Shown here one piece after another: positions 56,296 through 64,000 of a stretch of 64,000 bases of DNA (position 1 is its first letter; the number at the start of each line of letters is the position of its first letter). Both the position numbers and the translations under genes were made by a program. The stretch is taken from assembly GCF_004216715.1 (NCBI RefSeq), contig NZ_SGXG01000001.1, forward strand, positions 4,980,390 through 5,044,389, in the 5' to 3' direction. Source of the stretch: Cecembia calidifontis. GTDB lineage: Bacteria; Bacteroidota; Bacteroidia; Cytophagales; Cyclobacteriaceae. The notes beneath the pieces are model-generated. The model was not told the DNA's origin, did no database searches, and was given only the letters and a program-made list of their open reading frames with translations.

Positions 56296-57959
56296 CCTAA
56301 AATCCGCAGGATTTTAGTTTGGAGATTTGAATCTGCTTGTTTGTGTTCATTTTTGGTCTAGTTCGGGAATTTCTTCCCTTTGATTGAAGAGTGTTCATAG
56401 TTTTGAGACAATGGATTTTAGGTTTGAGGATAAAATGGACGGTTTTTTTCCTCAATTTTAATGGAAAAGGCATACCTCTTCCCTGTAAATCTTTATTTTT
56501 TGAGCTCCTGAGGGGTTTTTATCTGAATTTAGTTCAAAATCGGCTTGTAATCCTTACTCGTGAACAGTTTGAGCACTTCTCTTCTTCCCGTTCTTATCCA
56601 CTTGGCTGAAACAGTGATAAATCTGAAGATAAACTTCTTGAGCCTGTCGGTAGGCTTAAGCCAATCAACTTTTCTGGAATACTCTCCAATGATATAGGTG
56701 TAAAAATTGGCATACATAGCCGTCATAAGCATAAAGGAGGTATTCTCTGCAAGGAACGAACAGGGCAACTTAGACCAGCCAAAGTCATTGTTGAGTACAT
56801 CAAACAAGCGTTCGCTTGCACCCCGGGCGTTATAAAACCTTACAACAGCTTCATTGGACGATGTATGTTCATTGGTCAGAATAGCCCTGTAAGTAAATGC
56901 ATCTCCACTAAACACATCTGCCTGCCCGTCTTTACGCCTGATTCTGGTAATGACCAGCCTGTAAGACCTGTCTTTACCGAAAGGTTTGTAGTCGGATAGG
57001 TCAGTAACTTCCATTTCCTGTACACCCAAACGTATTTTCTGCCACTTCTCAGGGGCTATACTTCCAAGGATATTATCCAGTTTGGCACATCTGTTTGCCC
57101 GTATATAAAAGCTTTCGGTATGTGCTTCCAGTGTGCGGAGAACTTCTTCCTGATAGGATGCTGAATCGGCTCTGAACCTTCCGATACGGATATTTTCATT
57201 GGTAAGCTGCCCAAACATGCGTGTAAGTGTATCAGCCTGCAAATATTTGGCCTGACTGTTGCCATTTCTGCCCTCTACGTACACAGGAATGGCCTGTGAA
57301 AATTCAGGATGTGCTATGGAAGCTACACCTGGCTGATATCCATAGACGTGTTTATATGTCTTTTTTGAATCGTACTTTTCAGTTGGAATGACGGTGTTGT
57401 CATAATCGAGGTCGTAAGCAACACCTGACTTGAGTAATCCGGTCTTACAAGCTGATTTTAACAACAAGCTGTTGAGTTTTCCATTGATATTAAATTCATG
57501 GCTTACTCCACTGGACGGATTTATAAAGAGTTCTGTATCAACAGCAAGCTCTTTGATACCTCTCAGAATTGTATCGGCACTGCATACTGAAAATGAAGGG
57601 ACCTGTTCAAGTGCGTCTCTCAAGTGAACATTGATATCTTCAGTACAGTCGCCACCATTAAAGAAAATAGCCATATGATTGGCGAAAATGTCACTGTATG
57701 AAAACCCTCCCCTTAAGGCTCTAACCCCCAATTGATTATCAATGAGTTCTGGGAGACCAGAATTTTTGAAAGAGTTAAAAACAAAATTAAAACCTCCGAA
57801 AGGTGTGATTTTTTCTGTCGAATTCGTAATTTTCATACCGCTTATCTAGTTTGAGTGGTATCATCTAAATAAGTGAAAAAAAACGAGCCGGAAAAGCCTG
57901 AATTGAATAAATTCAGCCACTTTTTCGGCTTTTTTTAAATCCGCCCTGCGGATTTAAGG
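56296..57959 (-). mobile_element. IS1380-family element in cas3
   Basis: The 1664-bp element has terminal repeats CCTAAAATCCGCAGG (left) and CCTTAAATCCGCAGG (right, inverted), and a target duplication AAATT at 56291-56295 and 57960-57964. It lies only 17 bp from the end of the IS4-type element. A large hairpin around 57896-57930 precedes the transposase. The 56279-56528 stretch holds no other gene. Confidence 0.92.
56529..57836 (-). CDS. IS1380-family transposase
   Basis: The 435-residue protein has the family pattern GGDCTEDINVHLRD, YDLDYDNTVIPTEKYDSKKTYKHVYGYQPG, RADSASYQEEV and YNARGASERLFDVLNNDFG. The frame is complete with intact ends. Confidence 0.95.
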   Translation of the reverse strand: MKITNSTEKITPFGGFNFVFNSFKNSGLPELIDNQLGVRALRGGFSYSDIFANHMAIFFNGGDCTEDINVHLRDALEQVPSFSVCSADTILRGIKELAVDTELFINPSSGVSHEFNINGKLNSLLLKSACKTGLLKSGVAYDLDYDNTVIPTEKYDSKKTYKHVYGYQPGVASIAHPEFSQAIPVYVEGRNGNSQAKYLQADTLTRMFGQLTNENIRIGRFRADSASYQEEVLRTLEAHTESFYIRANRCAKLDNILGSIAPEKWQKIRLGVQEMEVTDLSDYKPFGKDRSYRLVITRIRRKDGQADVFSGDAFTYRAILTNEHTSSNEAVVRFYNARGASERLFDVLNNDFGWSKLPCSFLAENTSFMLMTAMYANFYTYIIGEYSRKVDWLKPTDRLKKFIFRFITVSAKWIRTGRREVLKLFTSKDYKPILN

Positions 57960-59834
57960 AAATTATTTATTCTCTCTATTGATAGAGTCTGATAAAATAG
58001 ATGCCTCGGACAGTAAAATCTATATTCGAAAAGCCTCAAACCCAAATGCAGTTGATGAAAGAAAAGGATTTGGAAAGCCTGAATTTCCTAACAAGCACTT
58101 AAGCGAATTTGATCAAAAAGATTTAAGAAATTATGTTAGGAAGAGAGTAGTAGAAAAAATTGAAACAACTGATATTCTTTCCTATAGAATTTTTACCCTA
58201 GCTGCACCTACAGGAATTGGTAAAACCATGACGGCTTTAGATTTTGTGTTAAAACTGAAAAATAAAATTATCCATAGTGAAAATAGAATTCCCCAAATAA
58301 TTTATGCATTGCCTTTTATCAATATCATTGAACAAGCTCTTAAGGAATATGAATTGACTTTGGGCAATGATTTAAAAATCTTAGGTCACTACCAATTTGC
58401 TGATATTTTTGGTGATGATAAATTTGAGGAAAATGGGTCAAATTATAATCAGCAAAAAATGGAGTGGGATACCTGGCAAAGTGATATCGTGATCACTTCA
58501 TTTGTTCAACTATTTGAAACCTTAATTGGGTATAAAAATAAACTTTTAAAAAAATTTCATCACTTAGCAGGTTCAATAATTATTCTTGACGAGGTTCAAA
58601 CGCTTTCCATAGAAAAATTGCCTTTAATCGGGGCATCATTACATTTTCTTTCTAAATTTTTAGATGCAAGAATAATCATAATGACAGCAACCCAACCAAA
58701 AATTTTCGAATTAATGGAAAGGGAACTATCAATTACTCCTGAGACCGATTCACTCAAACCATTTGACTTATTACCTGAATCCAACAAAATTTTTGAGTGC
58801 TTCAATAGGACGAAGATTATCCCAATAAATATTGTAACAGAATCAAATAGTCCAACAATTGACAATGAAAGCTTTATTGGCGCCTTTCAAAATTATTGGA
58901 CTGAAAGCAAAAGTTGTTTGATTGTATTAAATAAGGTCCAAAGATCAATTGACATCTTTGATTTGATCAAAGAATTTATTTCCTCTAATCAGTTTGAAAA
59001 CCCCATTTTCTATCTTTCAACAAATATCACTCCCATAGAAAGAGAACGAAGAATTACTGAAATTAAAAATTCAATAAAGAAAGGAAACAAACCTATTTTG
59101 ATTGCTACCCAAGTAGTAGAAGCAGGGGTAGACTTAGATTTTGATATGGGTTTTAGAGATTTGGGCCCTATTGATTCAATTGTACAAGTTGCAGGTAGAA
59201 TTAATCGAGAAAATGACCCGGACAGGTTTGGCTCTCCTCTGTATATTTTGAATTTTGGAGATTGTCGTCAGATATACGGTTCGGTAACAGATTCCAAAGC
59301 TCGTGGAGCATTATCTAACAGAGAAATGATTGAAGAAAAGGATTATAATTACCTTGTTGAATCTTATTTTGAAGCTGTTTCAGAAACTAACCAAACTGAT
59401 TTTTCTTTTAGTAGGGAAATCTTAAAAGCTATGATGGAATTAAGATATGATAAACCTGAAAAATCTAAAAATGAGCCAAAATGTATCAGTGATTTTAAAG
59501 TCATTGAAGATTCAAAAAACGGGATGAATGTTTATGTTGAGGATCCCAAAGATTCTATTTCTGAAACAGCAAGGAAATCCTATCAGGATCTATTAAATCA
59601 AAAAATCAATAAAGAAGAATTTGATAGCCTTCATAAAAGAAATTTCAATCAAAGAATTATAAGTGTCCCAAACTATTTTGAAACTTCCCTTGAATTAAGA
59701 AAAGAACCACAACTTGGAGAAAATATTTATTGGATCAGGGCAGAAGACTTCAACTACTTTTACAATGAGAATACTGGTTTTATACGAAAACCAGGAAATA
59801 AATCTGTTATCGTTTCATTTTAAACTCAAAAACT

Positions 59835-60056
59835 ATGTCCTTAAAATCAAAAATCATCTCTCATCTCGACACTATTCAAGACCAAGAGACACTTAAGCAA
59901 ATCCATAACTGGTTGGATGCTTTTCTTGAAGCAGACACAAAGGAAACCTTCGAAAGTGGCGAAATTAAAGCCATACAGGAAGGTTATGAACAATACTTTT
60001 CTGGCAGTATGGTCTCCCCAAAGGAGGCCTCCAAAGTATTTGAGGAATGGTTCTAA
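59835..60056 (+). CDS. RelB/addiction-module-type antitoxin
   Basis: The 73-residue acidic protein (LKSKIISHLDTIQDQETLKQIHNWLDAFLEA, ending SPKEASKVFEEWF) has the small helical form of Bacteroidota addiction-module antitoxins that pair with RelE/ParE toxins. Its last 10 bases overlap the toxin frame beginning at 60047, the usual order and spacing for such pairs. It sits 11 bp after cas3 on the same strand. It is intact while its toxin appears frameshifted. Assignment rests on the overlap and the neighbour more than on its own motifs. Confidence 0.75.
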   Translation: MSLKSKIISHLDTIQDQETLKQIHNWLDAFLEADTKETFESGEIKAIQEGYEQYFSGSMVSPKEASKVFEEWF

Positions 60057-60357
60057 GGAAAAGAGAAGTAAGATGGACCCAAAAAGCTGTTCAGGATGAA
60101 CTCAATATCATGGAGTTTTGGTATCTGAGAAATCAGTCTGTCAGTTATTCTCTAAATCTGGAAAGACTTTTCAATAAGTCTCTGGATTTATTGTCCATCC
60201 ATCCTAAATGAGCATAATATTCAGTCAGAAACCTCCTATCCAAATTAAGACTGTCAGAGACTACAGACTGTATTATATTTTCGATGAAAAAACAATAACT
60301 CTTAATACCATTTGGGATACACTAAGGAATCATGATAAGCTAAATTTTAATTTACCC
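60047..60357 (+). pseudogene. RelE/ParE-type toxin, frameshifted and joined to cas6
   Basis: Frame 1 (60047-60211) gives 54 residues typical of the toxin N-terminal half (VRWTQKAVQDELNIMEFWYLRN...LLSIHPK), stopping at TGA. One base back, ATG at 60208 opens a frame that gives the matching C-terminal half (QIKTVRDYRLYYIFDEKTITLNTIWDTLRN). This corresponds to the core strands and C-terminal IWDTRxN motif of the RelE/ParE superfamily. A single missing A in the AAA run at 60206-60208 would explain it. No stop follows; the frame goes straight into Cas6. It may be a decayed toxin, a sequencing error, or an overlapping-start (ATGA) arrangement. Confidence 0.75.
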
Positions 60358-61023
60358 ATGTCCCAACTCCTCATTACCACCATACGGTTTCCGGAAATCA
60401 AACTCCAGACAAGGGATGCGCATAAACTACGCGGCTTTTTCGGAGATTATTTCCAGACGCATTCCCCCCTATTGCACAACCATTATGAAGATGGCACTGC
60501 CAAATACAAATACCCATTGGTCCAATACAAGGTTGTAGAAACAGTCCCTATCCTACTGGGTATCAATGAGGGTGCAGAATTGCTTACATCTTTATTTTTG
60601 AAAATTGACCATCTCAATATTGAAGGGAAGGTTTTCCCTGTTTTTAGTAAAAATATTGCCCACCAAAAAGTCCCCTCAGGCATTGCTGATGAATTGTTCG
60701 AATACCGATTTATCAATTATTGGATGGCACTTAACACTCTAAATTACAAAACTTACACAAATCTAGCTCATGAAGAAAGACAACAGATGCTCGACAAAGT
60801 ACTCCAAAACAATCTCTTGAGCTTTTATAAGGGGGTAGGAATCTGGCTTAATGAAAGGATCATGACCAAGGGAAAGTTTGAGCCCAAAACCAGTAAATTC
60901 AAAAACCAGAAAATGATTGTATTTGAAGGAAGTTTTATATCCAATGCGATACTTCCAGACTACGTGGGTATTGGAAAATCAGTCTCCCGTGGCTTTGGTG
61001 TAATAAAAAAAATGAAAGGATAG
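60358..61023 (+). CDS. cas6: Cas6 crRNA-processing endonuclease (open frame extends upstream to 60208)
   Basis: From ATG 60358 the protein is 221 residues, the usual size of this Bacteroidota Cas6 branch, starting MSQLLITTIRFPEIKLQTRDAHKLRGFFGDYF. The C-terminal glycine-rich loop GIGKSVSRGFG is the Cas6 RNA-binding signature. Cas6 cuts the array transcript within repeats. The open frame continues upstream without a stop to ATG 60208, adding 50 residues that are not Cas6-like but match the end of a RelE/ParE toxin. Which start is used is unknown. The gene lies four bases before cas1. Confidence 0.9.
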   Translation: MSQLLITTIRFPEIKLQTRDAHKLRGFFGDYFQTHSPLLHNHYEDGTAKYKYPLVQYKVVETVPILLGINEGAELLTSLFLKIDHLNIEGKVFPVFSKNIAHQKVPSGIADELFEYRFINYWMALNTLNYKTYTNLAHEERQQMLDKVLQNNLLSFYKGVGIWLNERIMTKGKFEPKTSKFKNQKMIVFEGSFISNAILPDYVGIGKSVSRGFGVIKKMKG

Positions 61024-61026
61024 TTT

Positions 61027-62025
61027 ATGCAGATTTTTATCAATACCTACGGCACCTACCTGCATGTCAAGGACGAGATGTTTGAAATTCGTGTCCGAGA
61101 GTCAAAACAAGAGAAATTCAAGACCAACCACATTGCCGCACATAAGATTACCTCATTTGTGGTGAGCAAAGGTGCTGCAATCACAACAGATGCCATTGCA
61201 TTGGCACTAAGACATAATATTGACATTGTGGTGGTGGAAAATGACGGACACCCCATGGGGAGGTTTTGGCACAGTAAACTGGGCAGTACCACCAAAATAC
61301 GAAAGCAACAACTCGAAGCGAGTTTAAACCAAGAAGGTATCCGTTGGGTAAAGACCTGGATTGGAGAGAAACTGGCCAATCAGTCAGAATATCTCATTGA
61401 CTTGGCAAAACACCGTGAAAAATTAAGGAATGAACTCCAGGAAAAAGCAAAAAAAATTCAGGAATACAGGTCACGCATTGAAGAACTCGAGGGAAAACAG
61501 GTAAGTGAAATTGCCGAGATGCTGAGAGCCATGGAAGGAAATGCAGGTCGGGTTTATTTTGAAGGGTTGAGCCAGTCCATTCCAAAGGAATTTAAATTTG
61601 ACGGAAGAAGCTTTAGACCAGCAAAAGATGCATTTAACGCCATGCTCAATTATGCTTATGGAGTTTTATACAGCAGAGTGGAGCGGGCATTAATGTTAGC
61701 GGGCCTGGATCCCTATGTCGGCTTTATGCATAGGGATGATTACAATATGAAAAGCCTGGTATTTGATTTCATAGAACCTTACAGGATTCATGCCGAACGG
61801 TGCGTATTTGGAATGTTCTCTACAAAAAAAGTAAACAAGGCTTTTTTCAATGAGATCACAGGAGGAGTTTCTTTGAACCAAGATGGCAAACCTGTACTGG
61901 TGGAGCATTTTGTAAAATACCTGGATCAGGACCAGATACGCTATTTGGGCAGGAATCAAAGCAGGTCCAATGCCCTGCAGATGGACGCACACAAATTTGC
62001 CAATAGTCTAATAGGAAAAGTATGA
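61027..62025 (+). CDS. cas1: Cas1 integrase, type I-B
   Basis: The 332-residue protein shows the Cas1 metal-site residues Glu170 (AMEGNAGRVYFEGL), His235 (GFMHRDDYN) and Glu250 (DFIEPYR), with an N-terminal beta domain. It catalyses spacer integration with Cas2. It overlaps cas2 by four bases and is undamaged, so the adaptation step may still work. Confidence 0.97.
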   Translation: MQIFINTYGTYLHVKDEMFEIRVRESKQEKFKTNHIAAHKITSFVVSKGAAITTDAIALALRHNIDIVVVENDGHPMGRFWHSKLGSTTKIRKQQLEASLNQEGIRWVKTWIGEKLANQSEYLIDLAKHREKLRNELQEKAKKIQEYRSRIEELEGKQVSEIAEMLRAMEGNAGRVYFEGLSQSIPKEFKFDGRSFRPAKDAFNAMLNYAYGVLYSRVERALMLAGLDPYVGFMHRDDYNMKSLVFDFIEPYRIHAERCVFGMFSTKKVNKAFFNEITGGVSLNQDGKPVLVEHFVKYLDQDQIRYLGRNQSRSNALQMDAHKFANSLIGKV

Positions 62026-62312
62026 TAGTTTGGGTAATGTATGATATCGAAAAAGACAGATCCAGAACCAAGGCAGCTAAAATCTGTCAACAGACCGGTC
62101 TTTACAGGGTCCAATATTCTGTTTTCTTAGGAGTACTTGAAAAAAATCAATTCGACAGCCTTCATCTTCAGTTAGAGGAGCTGATAGATGAGGAAAAAGA
62201 TTCCATCTATATGTTCCCAATGTCCAAGGATGAATTGAAAGAGACTGTCCTTTTAGGGCAGGCATTCGACAAAGACTTTGTAACAGATGAAGTAAGGTCC
62301 TTGTTTTTTTAA
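62022..62312 (+). CDS. cas2: Cas2
   Basis: The 96-residue ferredoxin-fold protein has VWVMYDIEKDRSRTKAAKIC with Asp8 and the QYSVFLGVL strand typical of Cas2. It bridges Cas1 dimers in the integration complex. It starts inside the end of cas1 and is followed by cas4 after one base. Confidence 0.97.
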   Translation: MIVWVMYDIEKDRSRTKAAKICQQTGLYRVQYSVFLGVLEKNQFDSLHLQLEELIDEEKDSIYMFPMSKDELKETVLLGQAFDKDFVTDEVRSLFF

Positions 62313-62313
62313 G

Positions 62314-62889
62314 ATGATTTCACTAACTCCCTCCCATATAATCGAGTACCTATACTGCCCAAGATTCACCTATTTTGAATATGTATTAGGCATTCCACAA
62401 TATGAAGAAAAGCATTATAAGGTCATCAAAGGCAGGGAGCTCCATGACATCAAACTGGAGCGCAACAAAGAATACTTAAGGAAGAAGATTGGAGTTCAGT
62501 CCAAATGGTTGGATCAATATTTAACAAATGGCTACTTAAGAGGCAGAGTGGATGAAGTCCTTTTATTAAACAGTGGCTCGATGGCGCCTCTTGATTATAA
62601 GTTTGCGGAATACAAAGACCGTATATTTGATACTTACAGACAGCAATTAATCTGCTATGCGATCTTGATTGAAGATAATTTCAACAAAAAGGTAAATAAT
62701 GGTTATTTGGTTTATGTCAGAAGTAAGAACAAATTGGTAGAAGTACTTATTTCGGAGAAGGACAAGGATTTGGTTAGAAAATCCATTGGTAGAATTCAAG
62801 AAATATTGGAAAAGAACCATTTTCCAAAAGCTACCAAATTTAAAAGAAGATGCTTATCTTGCACTTATAGGAACATATGCATCAAATAA
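62314..62889 (+). CDS. cas4: Cas4 exonuclease
   Basis: The 191-residue protein has the RecB-like core (GRVDEV, DYKF, QLICYAILIED) and four cysteines for a [4Fe-4S] cluster: Cys15 (LYCPRF) and C-x2-C-x5-C at the end (RRCLSCTYRNIC). Cas4 trims prespacers and sets PAM choice. The order cas1-cas2-cas4 differs from the more common cas4-cas1-cas2. Confidence 0.95.
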   Translation: MISLTPSHIIEYLYCPRFTYFEYVLGIPQYEEKHYKVIKGRELHDIKLERNKEYLRKKIGVQSKWLDQYLTNGYLRGRVDEVLLLNSGSMAPLDYKFAEYKDRIFDTYRQQLICYAILIEDNFNKKVNNGYLVYVRSKNKLVEVLISEKDKDLVRKSIGRIQEILEKNHFPKATKFKRRCLSCTYRNICIK

Positions 62890-63078
62890 TCCGCATTGCA
62901 ATTTATTTCCCATCAAACGAAAACCACCTTTAAGAAACTTAAAGTCAATCATTTAACCCAACGGAACTTAATAAAAAAATACAATGAAAACGCTCTTTGA
63001 CATTTTGAAAAAGGACAAAAAAGCAAAACAAATTTCTCGATATTTCATTGATTTTAAGGCGGTTGAATCATTGAACGG
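62890..63078 (+). promoter_or_regulatory. CRISPR leader
   Basis: This AT-rich 189-bp stretch between cas4 and the first repeat must carry the array promoter and Cas1-Cas2 entry signals. GCTCTTTGACATTTTG at about 62991 is a promoter-like segment. The array reads away from it, as judged from the GATTGAAAC end of the repeats. Confidence 0.7.
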
Positions 63079-64000
63079 CCTCCCAAGGCAAATCCATCAA
63101 AACAAGGATTGAAACATGGGCAGACATATGGCAGTGCGCCGAGTGGGACGGCCCTCCCAAGGCAAATCCATCAAAACAAGGATTGAAACAGAATGATTCA
63201 TAGGTAACCCGCGCCTGTCTTAAAGGTCCTCCCAAGGCAAATCCATCAAAACAAGGATTGAAACATGAAAACGGTGATTTCAAAGAGTTGGTCGGTAATA
63301 ACCTCCCAAGGCAAATCCATCAAAACAAGGATTGAAACAACACCACCATATCCCCTTGTTTCATTGGTATTTGTACCTCCCAAGGCAAATCCATCAAAAC
63401 AAGGATTGAAACTTTATATCACTTTTTGCTCGGAGATCTATCCGGTATTCCTCCCAAGGCAAATCCATCAAAACAAGGATTGAAACGGGTAATCCAATCC
63501 CTTGTGGCTGCCTCAAGGTCAACCTCCCAAGGCAAATCCATCAAAACAAGGATTGAAACGCATTTGGGCGATGCCTTTGAACACGTTGCCCCCCAAACCT
63601 CCCAAGGCAAATCCATCAAAACAAGGATTGAAACATCAACAAGCTGTATGATAGAAGATAAAGAAGCGCTCCTCCCAAGGCAAATCCATCAAAACAAGGA
63701 TTGAAACCAAAAAAAAGCCCCGGATTTCTCCGAGGCCTTTTTTCCTCCCAAGGCAAATCCATCAAAACAAGGATTGAAACCCACATGTACCGCTACATCC
63801 CTGTAATCAAGTTCAGGCCTCCCAAGGCAAATCCATCAAAACAAGGATTGAAACATCAAATAATTACAAATGGAAAATATTACTGATAAACCTCCCAAGG
63901 CAAATCCATCAAAACAAGGATTGAAACGAAAGCCACTTGATAGGCTATTGGATTTGTTACCTGAACCTCCCAAGGCAATCCATCAAACAAGGATTGAAAC
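63079..64000 (+). CRISPR. CRISPR array, 13 repeats and 12 spacers, continuing or ending at the window edge
   Basis: Repeats are 37 nt, CCTCCCAAGG...GATTGAAAC, starting at 63079, 63153, 63228, 63302, 63376, 63450, 63523, 63598, 63671, 63744, 63818, 63891 and 63966. The first twelve are identical. Spacers are 36-38 nt and all differ. The ATTGAAAC end is typical of type I repeats and gives the 8-nt handle of crRNA after Cas6 cleavage. The last repeat is 35 nt and lacks two A residues, in CAAATCC and in CAAAACAAGG. The leader side is on the left. Confidence 0.98.

Larger units (their letters stand above)
53152..59823 (+). pseudogene. cas3: cas3 (HD nuclease-helicase), split by three insertion sequences
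   Basis: Coding parts are 53152-53621 (HD domain, His58-Asp59 in LHDFGKY, His84, His114-115), 54720-54833, 56288-56295 and 57965-59823 (helicase: AAPTGIGKT Walker A, ILDEVQ, MTATQP, VAGRINREN). Removing an IS30, an IS4-type and an IS1380 element, with one copy of each target duplication where present, gives one open frame of 816 residues; the joins read GFLY-MALIK and ERYF-LIN-YLFSLLIESDKIDAS. Cas3 degrades DNA marked by Cascade. In the present state HD and helicase domains cannot be made together. Confidence 0.88.

Noticed and set aside
57979..58020. Start of cas3 helicase as an independent gene
   Set aside because: The first codon in the open frame is TTG or a later Met inside the HD domain end; the residues match the middle of Cas3, so this is a fragment and not a natural helicase-only Cas3.
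63068..63886. Several frames with repeated SQGKSIKTRIET-like peptides
   Set aside because: They are translations of the CRISPR repeats, not proteins.

Overview
The window looks like a chromosomal segment of a gliding-type Bacteroidota, most likely Cytophagales/Cyclobacteriaceae (inference). The signs are two very large type IX secretion (T9SS) type B substrates beside a PorP/SprF protein, a monomeric NADP-isocitrate dehydrogenase, a fused E1 alpha/beta 2-oxoacid dehydrogenase, a Bacteroidota-type promoter (TTTTG, 19-nt spacer, TAAATTTG) before a tRNA operon, and few Shine-Dalgarno sequences.

Layout. 1-605: start of an MFS transporter cut by the left edge. 763-11848: two paralogous giant surface proteins flanking yaaA, then a divergent porP/sprF. 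11851-19378: housekeeping genes (M48 protease, PhyH dioxygenase, E1 dehydrogenase, acyltransferase, small lipoproteins, transglutaminase-like protein, rhodanese). 19421-28538: two divergent gene sets for periplasmic sugar oxidation: a GMC flavoprotein, its Tat-borne small subunit, a cytochrome c lipoprotein, a DUF1080 hydrolase, three TIM-barrel epimerases, a Gfo/Idh/MocA enzyme and a transporter. 29340-30084: a leftward tRNA operon (Lys-Pro-Arg-Lys) in which an 89-bp period carrying a hairpin-rich segment and a copied tRNA-Lys 3' end occurs twice. 30077-46410: core genes (gap, icd, def, ruvX, a S41 protease, M1 peptidase, TonB receptor) and one IS4-type element.

46837-64000 is a type I-B CRISPR-Cas locus in the order cas8b-cas7-cas5-cas3-[toxin/antitoxin]-cas6-cas1-cas2-cas4-array. 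Five insertion sequences have entered its interference genes. Two identical 1335-bp elements split cas8b; an IS30, an IS4-type and an IS1380 element split cas3. Removing each element together with one copy of its target duplication restores open frames of 608 codons (cas8b) and 816 codons (cas3), so the damage looks recent. cas7, cas5, cas6, cas1, cas2, cas4 and an array of 13 repeats are intact, which suggests a locus that could still acquire and process spacers but not interfere.

The most unusual point lies between cas3 and cas6: a RelB-like antitoxin gene, the N-terminal half of a RelE/ParE-type toxin, and then, after a one-base frame change at about 60208, the C-terminal half of that toxin in frame with Cas6 and with no stop codon between them. 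This is either a decayed toxin or a toxin-Cas6 fusion.
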